Of a stretch of 64,000 nucleotides of DNA, positions 37,530 to 49,027 are shown one piece after another. Source of the DNA: Mactromeris polynyma (Eukaryota; Mollusca; Bivalvia; Venerida; Mactridae); contig JASFXZ010000005.1 of the NCBI GenBank assembly GCA_032209605.1, positions 30,058,905-30,122,904 of the forward strand, given 5' to 3'. How positions within the stretch are numbered: position 1 is the first letter of the stretch; each line of letters starts with the position of its first letter. The position numbers and the translations under genes are program-made. Below the pieces are notes generated by a model. That model saw nothing but the letters and a program-made list of their open reading frames with translations, was not told the origin of the DNA and did no database searches.

Positions 37530-40500
37530 CTGATCCTGGAAACGGGCTTTGTCTGGTAACAGTTTATCATCAATTGTATCGAGGAACGCTTTCATGTTTG
37601 AAACCAACTTATTTGCAAAATAATCAAATCCGCTTTGAGAGGAATCACCTTCTAGGTAAGCATCCACAATCTGAAAATATGGCACATGGTCAGTAAAGTA
37701 GTTAGTAAATTTATACATTCAGTTTGCGTTGTTATCGTCTAAATATTCTGAAACAAAGTAAGTTTGGAAGGAATTACATTCTTTTCTTGCGACAATGTCA
37801 TTGCCATGTCATTTACCTTTTTGTTCTTGAATATCATCTTTGTCCGCACATGATATAGTTTGGTCTAATAACTTACTAACATAGGTCGTATATTACATGG
37901 ATGCTTGTAGCGTTTTATATCCATTCATTTTCTTATGAAATATACTTACATCGAAACCCATATGTACCCGATTTATACAGTGGGGCGAATACAACAGCCG
38001 TCTTTACTAATCGAATAACCGACCTGTACATGGAGATAATTCGAAAAAAATAATCAAGTGCGGTTAATTTTGTTATTCTTTTTCTCGCGCTTCCATCTGT
38101 CATTTAGGCAAATTATTTACATGAAATTTGAGGTAAGCAGTCCATCATTGACATAATGTCTGCGATAAATGAAACAGTACAATCTATGTTATAATGCGTA
38201 GAAACAATTTTTTGGGCGGGACATTTATGTCATAAGACATTTAAAATAAGAAATATTTCATGCGAAAATAAAAATATTGTCCAAGTTAGGAAACCCAAAA
38301 ATAAGATGGGCGTCATATTGTCTTCAATGAAAATGTTTGGGACATATAACATCAACTATATCCAAATTTCAGAGACATTTACCATCTTGTTTTTGCGAAA
38401 TGAACTTTTGAACAGAATGCTGCCTAAATTTTACATACGCGTGATGAAATAGGAATTTGCAATTTCGCTTATTTCTTCCAAAAATAATATTTATTTATGG
38501 CAAACGAAGTCCATTGTAGTTGTAAAACATAAGAAAATTTACATTGTTGCTTATATACCCTCGATCAACCCTCCAGAATGACATGGAACAATCCCGTATT
38601 TACCCAATCAAAACAATCATGTGACCAGATGCCAAAAATAGATCTCTTGAATAATCTCCAACATTCTTAATATTCTAGAAGTTTCCAAATGTTCTAAAGG
38701 TAAATATTATTGGTAAATAAGTTCTCATTAACATTAAACATCATTTTAAACATCAAAACAAGTTTATAATTCACAAATAAGCTGTTTACATAACACTTCA
38801 CCTCTTCAAGAAAAAGAAAAAAATATGCAATATTTTTTCTTTAGTCAAAACTAAAACAATGTCTGTGAGGGAAATATTACAATTACAATAACACATCACC
38901 ATGTACAAAGTTTAAACAGCTTAATATTGTTAAACACTAAACGAACGACTTATAATCAACACTTGCATAGATTAAAAAAAAACACAACAATCAAACACGA
39001 GAAAGAGCATCGGGAATCACATTGTCTTTCCCTTTTATATGTCTTATTTCAATATCATACTCTTGCACAAATAAACTCCACATCTGCAATCTTTGATTTT
39101 TGTTCTTGAGTTTGTGCTGGAAAGTGAGGGGATTATGGTCACTGAAGACAATAATGGGTGTCACTGCAGAAGTTAAATAAACTTCAAAGTGCTGAATAGC
39201 AAGGATAAGTGCAAGACACTCTTTTTCAATCGTTGAATAGTTTTTCTGATGTTTGTTAAACTTTATAGAAAAGTAACATACTGGATGATCAACTCCATTG
39301 TTGTCCTCTTGCACTAATGCAGCTCCTGCACCAATGCCACTGGCATCCACTGTCAATTTAAAAGGTTTGCCAAAGTCTGGTGCTAAGAGAACTGGTGTGT
39401 CCATAAGTATGGTTTTCTCTGTATCAAATGAATTTTGACATCTGTTGTTCCACACATATTTTGCTCCTTTCTTTAGCAAATTTGTTAAAGGTTCTGAAAT
39501 TTCAGAAATGTTGCGACAAAACTTTCTATAATAACCAGACATACCAAGAAAACGCATCAGTTGTCTTCTACAAGTAGGCAAAGGGAATTAAGAGATAACT
39601 ATAACCTTAGCAGCTATAGGTTTAACTTGACCCTGTCCCACAACATGGCCGAGAAATGTCAGAGTAGCACGACAAAATTCACTTTTAGCCAGATTGATTG
39701 TCAGTTTAGCACTTGTTAGCCGATCAAAGAATTCTCTAATTGTCCGTAGATGATCACCCCGCTCGTCGGTGTGGATAATGGCATCGTCTATGTAGGCATC
39801 ACAACCATGTAGACCCGCGAGTACCATGTTTATAAGCCGTTGAAATGTAGCCGGCGAGTTTTTCTTTCCAAATGACATGAATTTGTACTGATAAAGTCCA
39901 TCAGGTGTAACAAAGGCAGAGATCTCCTTAGCTCTTTCAGTAAGTGGAATCTGCCAGAATCCTTTTAGAAGGTCAAATTTTGTGACGTATTTCGCTTTTC
40001 CAACTCGGTCAATGCAGTCGTCTATTCTTGGAATCGGAAAAGAGTCTGATTTTGTGACAGAGTTCACTTTAAGATAATCTGTACACATTCTGTTCCGTCT
40101 GGTTTCGGCACCAATATACATGGAGAGCTGTAATTACTTTGGCTCGATTCAATGAAATCATTGTCCAAAAGATATTTCACTTCATTTCGGAGATAATCCT
40201 GCTTCATTGGATTCATTCTGTAAGGATGTTGTTTAATTGGTGTGGAGTCTTCAACAATGACATCATGATGAATAAGTGTAGTTATTGTAGGGATGTCAGG
40301 GAATAAGTGCTCATACTTTTGAATTAGTTTTTTCATTTCCACTTTTTGTTGTGGCTCCAGGTGTTCAAGTTTCTGGTCTAAATTTCCCAAAATGTCTGAG
40401 TTTTGAAGTTTCGCTGAACCAGGATCAGAATTTTCAAAAAATTCACAACACTTATTACCTAATTCTTTAATACAATGTTCTTGCTGGACAGAGCTTGCCA

Positions 40501-43500
40501 CTGTGACAGGTTTTGAAAAAGAGCTATCTCTATCAATATATTCTTTCAACATATTTATATGACACATTTGTTTTTGTGTCAATAGTATATGGACCAAAGT
40601 ATCTAGCTTGTAAAGGTTTTCCTGAAACATGCAAAGGAGCAATGACCTTATCACCTGGCTTAAAACTTAGTTCTATTGCATTCTCATCATATCTTGATTT
40701 CATTTTGCTTTGGGTGACTTTGAGATTTGAACGAGCCAGCTCACATGCCTTAGATAATATATTTCTAAAATCAGAAACATACTGAAGCAAATTCAGTGAA
40801 ATTGTATCATCAGAAAGCATTTTCTCTTTCAATAATTTCAGAGGTCCACGAACAGTGTGTCCAAATACGAGTTCAATTGGACTGAAGCCAAGAGATTCTT
40901 GCACAGATTCTCTTACGGCAAATAACAGGAAATAAATGTCCTCATCCCAGTCCTTTTCAGTGTCAAAACAGTATGACCTAATCATATTTTTCAATGTTTG
41001 GTGAAACATTTCTAATGCACATTGACTTTCTGGATGATAAGCTGACGACTAATACTGCTTAATTCCTAATTCAAGCATAACTTACTGGAAAATGCCAGAC
41101 ATGAAATTGGATCCTTGGTCAGATTGAACGGACTTTGGTAGACCAACAAATGTGAAAAATTTACGAGGGCCTTAACAATTGTTTTGGTCTTGATATTCCT
41201 TAAAGGAATGGCCTCTGGGAAACGGGTTTAAGCACTCATGATTGTCAAAAGGTACTCAGAACCTGACTTAGTTCTAGGTAAAGGACCAACACAGTCTATT
41301 AAGATCCTACTGAAAGGTTCATCAAAAGCAGGAATAGGCTCCAAGTGAACTTTGGGTATTATTTAATTAGGTTTCCCTACCATCTGACAAGTATGACAGG
41401 TTTTGCAATACTTAGAGACATCTGTTTTATTACCATGCCAGAAGAAATGATTTAGAATCTTGTGATAGGTCTTGTTAACACCTATATGACCTGACATGGG
41501 TGTTTCATGTGCTAAACTGAGTATTTCATTGCGATATATCTTCGGGATCACAAGTTGGTGGTGTACAGCCCAATCATCATTAGTTGAAACATTGGGCGGT
41601 CGCCATTTTCTCATTAAAATCCCATTCTTGATATAATAACAGACTGGGTCTTGTAAAGTTTCATCTTCATTCAAAGCCCTATGAAAAAGTTTGAAAATTG
41701 CAGGATCACTATGTTGTTCCTGGATAAGATGTGACATTGACAGTAAGTCATGACCTTGGTCTTTTGACTCTGGTGACTGACCAGACATTGGCAAGTCTGA
41801 CTGAGATTCAGACAGACGAGGGATAGGAGGTGTATTAGCCTTATCAAAAATATGACCCATGAAAGAATCAGTTAAGAATCAGTTAAGTCAACATCTGTAT
41901 AATGGTCATTCTGAATGGCTTTCTGAGCCATAGCTCGAGTAACTGCACAAGAAGGGTAACGGTCAGGAATTTCTTGCTCAATGGGGTCAGGTGTTTGATC
42001 CATATTTGGAGTGTCAGTTACAAGTAGATTAACCACAACCTTATCTCCAGCTAAGTCATTGCCTAGCAATAAATGGACACACTTGAAAGGTAAGAAAGGT
42101 ATAATACCAACAGCCACATATCCAGTAACCAAATCTGAGACTAAATGAATATTATGGAGAGGTACATTAAGATTTTCACACTCTATTCCCTGAATAAGGA
42201 CACTAGTTCCAAAAGAAGTATTCTCAGAAAAAGGCAGGGTATCTGCTAAAATAAGAGATAGAGAAGCTCCTTTGTCTATTAGTATCGTAATAGGAGTAGG
42301 TGTACAAGTATCACCTGTAAGTGATACAAAACCATCTGAAAGAAATGGTTCATTAATCTCCATAACAGAATCAGACTTGGGTTCTGTAACCTTGACAATT
42401 GTTTGTTTCTCAATGCAAGACTGAGGTATTGACCTTAAAGTGGTGAGACCTGTAGGTTTAGCCCCATCACGTTGTTGTTGCTTTCTTTTTAAGGTAAAGC
42501 ACTCTGAAATAAGGTGACCAGGTTTCTAACAATAATTCAATAATTCCAAGTAGGTCGAGATAAGGGATTTGACCTTTGGTGTCATTGAATGATCCTTGTT
42601 TCGGTGCTCTAGACTGACTGTGCAGATTAGAATTATAACTGGAAGTTACCTTAAAATGATTGTGTGAGAAAGTTTGTTTTGTTTTGTTCACAAATGAAAC
42701 TTTGTGGGTAAGAGAATAGTCATCGGCTAAACGAGCTGCCTCGTCCAATGTTTCAACTTGTTTTTCATCTAAAAATGACTTGACGTCAGAATGAATGCAA
42801 CCTTTAAACTCTTCAACAAGCAAAATTTGTCTTAGTCTTTCATGATTTTTGTCAATTTTCTTAGATGAACACCAGCTATCAAATAACTGTTCTTTTGTTC
42901 TAGCAAATTCTACATGAGTTTGACCAAAATATTTTCGACAAATTCTAAATTTCTGCCTATAAGCCTCTGGAACCAACTCATAGCCTTTCAGAATAAGTTA
43001 TTTTACATTGTCGTAACTAGAGCTTTGTTCAACAGTGAGCTGAGTGTAAATTTCTCGAGCTTTGCCTATTAAGACACTTAGTAAGAGTAAAGTCCAATTC
43101 TCTCTAGGCCATTTCAAATTTCAACTTCCTTATCTTGAAATGGAGGAACAAGCCTTATATTATTTGTTACATCAAAATGAGAACTTGCTCTTGATTCAAC
43201 CTGATTTGCTTTTTTTCTTAATTCGAAGTCTTTCACTCAAAGTTTTCTCTTTCTAACTGTCTATTGCTTTCTCTTTCTTCTTTTTCTCTCTCAAATTCTA
43301 ACTGTTTTTTATTTTTTTCTCTTTCTAACTGTCTATTGCTTTCTCTATCTTGCATTTGCATTTTTTTCTAATTGCAATTTGATTTCTAGCTCTCTGAGTG
43401 AAGCATCAGACTGAGATTCAACAATGAGAAAAAGTGCGCTCTCATCAAATATCTCCTCATCGATCCAAAACTGAGCCAAAATATTCTTAACTTCTTTTTT

Positions 43501-46354
43501 ACGCATGGAAGGTTTGACTTCAGACAATTGGTAATGTTTTGCAAGATTAAGCAAATCAGATTTCTTAGCCAAATTCAACTCCCCCTGAGAAGGTTCAGCT
43601 AAAAACGTTTCCTGATTGAAAGACATGATAGCTTGCTGCTGGTTTCAAAAAATTCAGATTAAATAAAAGTAAGGTATAGTTGAATGAATGTATAAATTAT
43701 TTTGCTTGATCAGTTCTATTCCCGGACGAGCCCCCAATTTCTGTTACGAGCCATGCGTAACGAGAAAGACAAAGCCAGCTGCAAACTTTACAAGATTTAT
43801 TAATCAAAACTACAAGGTTGAAATAAAATCTAAAGACCTGTTTCACAGTTCCAAATATCCAAAACTATTTTGATCCTGTTTTATATCCTTTTAAAATCCT
43901 AAATCCAATTGATGAATGTTCCTGAGCAATTTTAAATTAAATCTCCACACTTATATGTTCAGTAATCCACAAAGCTTTTATCACTATAAATAATATCCAA
44001 AGAACATTCCAGAATCTTTCACAAAGCAACTTCTTTCAATGACTGCAGACCAACCCAAAAAGACCACTGCGCAAACCTCCAGTCCCTTATATACCCTCTA
44101 TCAACCCTCCAGAATGACATGGAACAATCCCGTATTTACCCAATCAAAACAATCATGTGACCAGATGCCAAAAATTGATCTCTTGAATAATCTCCAACAT
44201 TCTTAATATTCTAGAAGTTTTCAAATGTTCTAAAGGTAAATATTATTGGTACATAAGTTCTAATTAACATTAAACATCATTTTAAACATCAAAACAAGTT
44301 TATAATTCACAAATAAGCTGTTTACATAACACCATTGTATTAGTTATTTGTATATAATGTACTCATGTTATCATGTTTTACATGGACTGAGATAATTATG
44401 TAAATAAACAGTACAATTATAGCTGCTGCGCAGACCATGCCGAAAATATGTAAGTTAACTCTATACATGTACTACCTCTCAATAAGTTGGTTCAATTTGT
44501 TACCTTGGTAACTGTGTGCGATAGCCCTGTTTTTGTGAATGTGACCTTCAGTATGCTACACTTCCTGATTTAAGTTCCTTTGCAATGTTGTAAAACAATT
44601 TTCTGATAATGAATTAAACTTGAATACAACGCATATTACAGACAACTTTGCATTGCATCTAGATTTACACAATCATACTGTTTCCTTTTACGAGAGATTC
44701 TCAAGTAACACAAAAGTTGCAAATACTATGTAGGGAAACCAAGTATTGGCAGACAACAAATAGGAACTTCATTGTACAATGTTCTTGTAAAAGCCTACCT
44801 TGTCAATATATTCACGTACATCCACGAAAAGTGTGCAATTCAACATGATGTCCAATAAAGCAGGAACATTCAAAAGTCCGATATGGTATGTGAAAATACC
44901 ACGATTCCAAAGAAAACGGTGAAAATGTACTTCATATTCGAGTGAAATACATCTAATTGCCGCGTAGAGTGCCCACTGCCTGCGTCCATGTTGTATCCCT
45001 GTGTTGTGCATCATACCAAGGGGAAACTCCCAGTCATTTAGTTGTTTGCATCTCAGATCTAATTTGGCGTGAATAGTGTGGCGTAAGTCTTCTGATGGTC
45101 CATCAATTCCGAATCTACACTCGTCAACGAATTGTTCGAATTTGCGTCCTACAAATTTGGATGCGAATTCTTGGAAAATATTGCTGCAAGTCTCTGCTGT
45201 GCGTATCAGATCACATTCGTAAAACATTTTATCCAATAACACTATTTTTGAATCTGAAATATATGCATATTTGAATAAAACTGCCGCTTTTGTGCCACCA
45301 ATAATTTTGCCGAGAAGAAGTTACTGGAACTAACATGGACAACTACTTTTAGTAACGCATCGGTTAAGCTGCAAAATACTCTTAAACGCATTTGAAATGA
45401 ATTTAATCCGGAAACCTCTTTAAACAGGACTTTCTATTATCCGAGTTTGGTTTGACATAACTTACCTAATTAATTCGAAATTTACATTAGTCGGCAAACC
45501 GAAAAATGTTCCAAAATGAGTTTCCTATACAACATAGAATTAAAGGAGCAGAACATTTATATAAGTCTAAGAACGGGTTGATATACGAACTAATTTATAT
45601 TTATGGTCTGAATAATATGTCTGCATGTGATTTGTGAACTAAGTGAGCTCCTTACCGGTATATAAATGTCATGCAGATATATTTCCAGAATGATAACTGA
45701 TTTATCTCCTGGCGCATTCAAGTGGTACATTGCTAGTTTGCTGGTACGTATTCTTTCAAATTAGATTTAATATTTGAAAAAGATTAAGTTGTTACACAGA
45801 TCCCAGGGAAAATAATACAGTGACAGAGTGGGAAGGGAACATAATTATCAATATACTGTAATATACTAGTAAGAATGTACACCTTTGTATGCGCCTGTAA
45901 AAAACATCGCCATGATAAATTACGTGCAAACAAAATTTCTTAAAAACTCGTAAGTATTAGGATTTAACTTTTATTGTAACTGCTTTGCGTTAAGAAAAAG
46001 CTAAATCCATTACCATGTTATACAATGTAGAAATACTGTCACTATAGTAATCACAATTGAAGCGAATTATGTTTTTTCCATTTCCTGTTATATGGATAAT
46101 GCTTTTGTAAAGGCCAATACGGTTGCTCCATAGTTATTGAATTGTTAGCTATTTCTTGACATGTATGTCCCTTTACACGTGTTTTAAAGTATGCAAATAA
46201 GGTAAGTTAAATCATTACGATGGTAAATAATGTGAGATATATATACAATGTAACAATATTTGGCAATACAAACCAGGGTCTGTTGATCCACCTTCAGACG
46301 AACTCGCATCGTTCTCCATATTGTTACCTTCTATGGAACCAGCTGTGTATTTGC
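37530..46354 (-). CDS. Diverged CXorf38-like module, exons upstream of the retroelement
   Basis: Exons 46354-46274 (27 codons, acidic linker, phase 1 to 1), 45253-44799 (151 codons) and 37670-37530 (47 codons, phase 0 to 0). The middle exon includes FASKFVGRKFEQFVDECRFG, QWALYAAIRCISLEYEVHF and ALLDIMLNCTLF, and ends IDK. These parallel the exon at 30406-29940, which ends LILNCSLF and IDK at the same phase-0 splice. The next exon begins IVDAYLEGD, as the partner exon at 27146 begins IVEMRNTL. This copy lacks the RNxxxH motif and the CHEC pair, so it is a diverged module. It is incomplete: exon 46354 has an acceptor, so the start lies further up, and the 37530 donor phase does not match the 30406 acceptor. 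It may belong to one gene with the downstream module. A 5.8-kb LTR element fills the intron between 44799 and 37670. Confidence 0.55.
38551..38795 (-). repeat. 3' LTR, truncated to U3
   Basis: Matches 44088-44331 closely along 244 bp, ending in TTTACATAACA, but stops at the TATA box region (CTTATATACCC). The remaining about 346 bp seen in the 5' LTR are absent. R and U5 are therefore missing from this copy. Confidence 0.85.
38796..38808 (-). other. Polypurine tract
   Basis: The minus strand reads AAGAGGTGAAG immediately before the U3 start, the expected place and composition for the plus-strand primer of an LTR element. Confidence 0.6.
38991..40654 (-). pseudogene. Reverse transcriptase and RNase H of the LTR element
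   Basis: Three overlapping open pieces. 40654-40064 holds the RT entry (KYLLDNDFIE, SPCILVPKPDGT). 40121-39588 holds the palm: FDLLKGFWQIPL (motif A), FGKKNSPATFQRL (motif B) and YIDDA (motif C, both Asp kept). 39581-38991 holds RNase H: LTVDASGIGAGA, TIEKECLALILA and FSDHNPLTF, closing with PDALSR. A frameshift near 40090 and a stop plus frame change near 39585 separate them. The family copies the element RNA into DNA in the cytoplasm. No integrase follows RNase H before the 3' LTR. Confidence 0.85.
40533..41860 (-). pseudogene. Integrase of the LTR element, located upstream of RT
   Basis: Piece 41860-41363 has the HHCC zinc-binding domain: His pairs in HETPMSGHIGVNKTYH and Cys pairs in CKTCHTCQ. 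The catalytic core (about 41340-41010) keeps the first Asp in ILIDCVGPLP, the second in SDQGSNF and the Glu in HPESQCALEMF, but it carries at least three stops. Piece 41009-40533 holds the rest of the core and a GPY/F-type module (FKPGDKVIAPLH, ARYFGPYTI). The segment that normally links GPY/F to CHINMLK is shortened and frame-shifted. This domain inserts element DNA into chromosomes. Confidence 0.85.
41872..42363 (-). pseudogene. Retropepsin-like protease of the LTR element
   Basis: The frame has the two landmarks of retroviral-type aspartic proteases: ITILIDKGASLS, where a D-T/S-G-A active site is expected, and LLLGNDLAG downstream. In this copy the Thr or Ser after the catalytic Asp is Lys, which should impair catalysis. 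The product would cut the Gag-Pol precursor. It ends in a stop just before the integrase piece. Confidence 0.75.
42467..43626 (-). pseudogene. Gag with SCAN-like capsid domain
   Basis: The start at 43626 (MSFNQETFLAEP) opens 93 codons with a short helical domain (KSDLLNLAKHYQL). A broken coiled-coil of Glu/Arg/Asn repeats follows, encoded by a pyrimidine-rich tract at 43250-43370. Piece 42976-42467 contains VPEAYRQKFR, FARTKEQLFDSW, LRQILLVEEFKGC and TLDEAARLADDYS, the pattern of the SCAN domain. A CCHC zinc knuckle remnant follows: KPGHLISEC survives near 42500-42535, but a stop and frame change hit its first half. Gag forms the particle and packages RNA. Confidence 0.8.
43720..43736 (-). 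other. Primer binding site, tRNA-Pro
   Basis: The minus strand reads TGGGGGCTCGTCCGGGA, 17 bases complementary to the 3' end of tRNA-Pro. It lies five bases inside the 5' LTR, where minus-strand synthesis would be primed. Confidence 0.9.
43742..44331 (-). repeat. 5' LTR, 590 bp
   Basis: Bounded by inverted TGTTA and TAACA, giving the TG..CA ends of LTRs. On the minus strand, U3 comes first, with a TATA-like GGTATATAAG at about 44087-44096. An AATAAA lies near 43797, about 290 bp on. Transcription would begin shortly after the TATA box. Confidence 0.88.
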
Positions 46355-47440
46355 CTGTAATAAAAACCACATGATTCATTACGTGCAAATAACATTTCAT
46401 GGAAACTCGTAAATATTTGGATTTAACTTATATTGTAACTGCTTTGCGGTATGAAAACGCTAAATAAATCCGAATAATATGTTCAAACGGCGCCGTTTCA
46501 CCATGTTTATATTTATACTTAAAGACGTTTCCGGGAGTTGCCATTGTGCAACTTTAATCGATTATTGTAGTTTTTGTGTTGAGTTTAAGACGTATAAGGG
46601 AGTAGCTTGCTATTTTCTTTTACGATGCAACTATTTTTACTGAAAAGTATAGTCACCAAGCACAATGGTATCATTATGTTTAATTGAAGCATTTCATTAT
46701 AGTTTTACAGTTGTTCCTTAAATTTTACATTTGAAATTATATCATGATATTCAAAAAACATTTAAAACTAACAATATTAAAATGTAAAAGGAGAATGGAT
46801 TACCAAGTGTATTAAGGGTAAACTTTCACTTTCCATATATATTACATTTGAAACACAATAAAACAATCTTTATCTTAAAATCAAGCAATGTGACTTATCA
46901 TTTTTATTTCATATTTTCATTCAGACATTGACTCTCATATAGTATACCAAGCTGTAAGAAAATCTCTGGGCTAGAAAAAAATATAGAAAACTTGTATCGA
47001 TTTTGCTATATATTCATATGAAATATTCACGTTTTAATCTTCATTATTATAAAATCAAGCAAGGTGACCTATTATTTTTATTTCATATTTTGGTTAGATA
47101 CATTACACTGATCAAATATACAAAGATTAAAGGAAATATCTGCCTTAGAAAAACGGCCTTATTGTAGGAAAAGCCTTTAACAGGTGTCAATTATCCTGTT
47201 TTTTGGATTTAATGTCACTACAGTAATCACAAGTGAAGCGCATTATTGTTTTCCATTTCCTTTAATATGGATAATGCTTTTGTAGAGACCAATACTGTTG
47301 TTCCAGAGTTATTGAAATGTTAGCTATTTCTTGCTCTGTATGTCCCTTTACACGTGTTTTAAAGTATGCAAATATGGTAAGTTGAATCTGGAACACACTA
47401 TAACTATATACGGTCTCTGGTCGAATCATTAAGATAGTAA
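45893..47440. repeat. Local diverged duplications around the 46354 exon
   Basis: Segment 45893-46016 resembles 46345-46470 (CGTGCAAA, GGATTTAACTT, ATTGTAACTGCTTTGCG shared). Segment 46050-46215 resembles 47216-47385 (CCATTTCC, ATATGGATAATGCTTTTGTA, TGTCCCTTTACACGTGTTTT shared). A smaller pair with AAAATCAAGCAA lies at about 46877 and 47050. The pattern fits old tandem duplications of intronic sequence. The first segment includes the exon's acceptor edge. Confidence 0.65.
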
Positions 47441-47739
47441 TGAATGGTAAATTTAGAAAAACCTCAATATTATTATTTTAAGGCCTTCGTCAACATCAAA
47501 CCTATGCTCCCACACAGCGCTTTGATTCCACTACCGTTACATTCACACGCTGCTGTATTACCCAGTATATTGTGATATTTGACCTAACGAAATCACCGTT
47601 CGTTCCTGATACTAAATGCCTTTGGTCGGCACGATCACGTGACTACTGAGTTTACGATTGATGGGTAACGGTCAATTGTTAATTGATATGTGTAGACAGA
47701 CATGTTTGAGAATACTGAATGGAAGAGTATGAGATGACT

Positions 47740-49025
47740 TTGGTGTTGGTAAATGCACCTACGTAGGTCATAATGGAACAAGTCTTATAGATTATTTCTT
47801 AGCTTCAGAACATATGTTCGATTATATAAATACGTTTAGGATAGAATATCCAAATGTTTTATCTGATCATTGTAATGTACATTTTGTAATAGAAAATATG
47901 GTATCTTGTTCCAACAAAACTGTACCAAATCAAGATATGTATGACACTGTTGATTACAGATTTGTATGGGACAGTACTAAACAAAAACAGTATGTTTTAG
48001 AACTCAGTAAAATACATGTTCAAGATAAATTAACAGATATTATAATTTCTTTAGAAAATGATGATTGTGTAAATCAAAATGATATCAATATGTATGTAAA
48101 TAACATTGTTGATAATGTTGCGTCCCCACTTTTCAAGAAAAAATGTAAGCCGAACTTTAAAACGAATACAACTGGTACCTTTAGCAAAGAATGGTATAAT
48201 GAAGATGGTAAATAAAAAAAGAAACAGTTTAATCAAGCCTTAAACGAATTCAGGTTTTTGAAAATCAGAAGAACATAGAATAAATCTCGTGAGTGCAAGA
48301 AGTCAATATAAAAGAACACTAAGACATAGCAAATTAGAACATGATAATAGAACACACTAAACATCTTGAACACTGTCGATATAAAAATGCAAAAGCATAC
48401 TGGAATATGTTAAAGCAGTCCGCTGGAATTAAGGTACAAACAAACAATATTAATATGTCATGCTTTGAACAGTATTTTGAGACAACCCATCTGATCATTT
48501 TTTACACCAGATGAGGATATTTTATATTTTAATGAACGCATAGTAAACAATGAATTCCAAACAATGTTTAATGAATTAGACGACAGTTTATCTGTAAATG
48601 AAATAATGAATGCAATCAAGCAAATGAAGTGTGGCCGAAGCGCGGGACCAGATAGTATGTTAAATGAATTTTTAATACATGGTAAAAACCAATTGACACA
48701 TTGCAATATTCAATAAAGTGTTTAATACTGGTATATTCCCGGACAGCTTGTCCGAAGGTTTCATAGTACCGTTACATAAAAAGGGCAGTATTAACAACCC
48801 AAATAACTATAGAGGTATTCCATTGTTGAGTATTGTAGGCAAGTTATTTTCTCGCATTCTTAACAATAGACTTGACAATTGGGCAGAAAATTATTTTGTT
48901 TATGTCGAAGCCCAGGCAGGATTTAGAAAGCGTATGAGTACTACAGACAATGTATATGTTTTACATGGACTTAAATCACATATGTTAAATAAGAATAACA
49001 ACCTTTTGATATCTAGATACATATA
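47740..49025 (+). pseudogene. Non-LTR retrotransposon fragment (endonuclease end and RT start)
   Basis: Translation in shifting frames gives the end of an APE-type endonuclease (NGTSLIDYFLAS, then LSDHCNVHF). A linker with ARSQYKR and KNAKAYWNML follows, then the RT start: KQMKCGRSAGPDSMLNEF, FIVPLHKKGSINNPNNYRGI, and QAGFRKRMSTTDN. Stops and frameshifts occur between 48215 and 48718. It ends abruptly at about 49025, before the catalytic palm. A jockey/CR1-like clade is possible but not resolved. Confidence 0.75.
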
Positions 49026-49027
49026 AG

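Larger units (their letters stand above)
38551..44331 (-). mobile_element. Gmr1-like Ty3/Gypsy-class LTR retrotransposon, decayed
   Basis: The parts, in minus-strand order, are: 5' LTR (44331-43742), tRNA-Pro primer site, SCAN-like gag, protease, integrase, reverse transcriptase, RNase H, purine tract, and 244 bp of 3' LTR. Integrase lies before RT, the order of copia and of Gmr1-like elements, while the RT and RNase H motifs are Ty3/Gypsy-type. Stops and frameshifts break every module, so this copy cannot make its proteins. It sits in an intron of the CXorf38-like locus, in the same orientation. The two U3 regions are nearly identical with a few substitutions, which points to a moderately recent insertion. 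Confidence 0.88.

Noticed and set aside
43062..43256. Plus-strand 64-codon frame with Leu-rich tail
   Set aside because: Antisense of the decayed gag region and its pyrimidine-rich tract.
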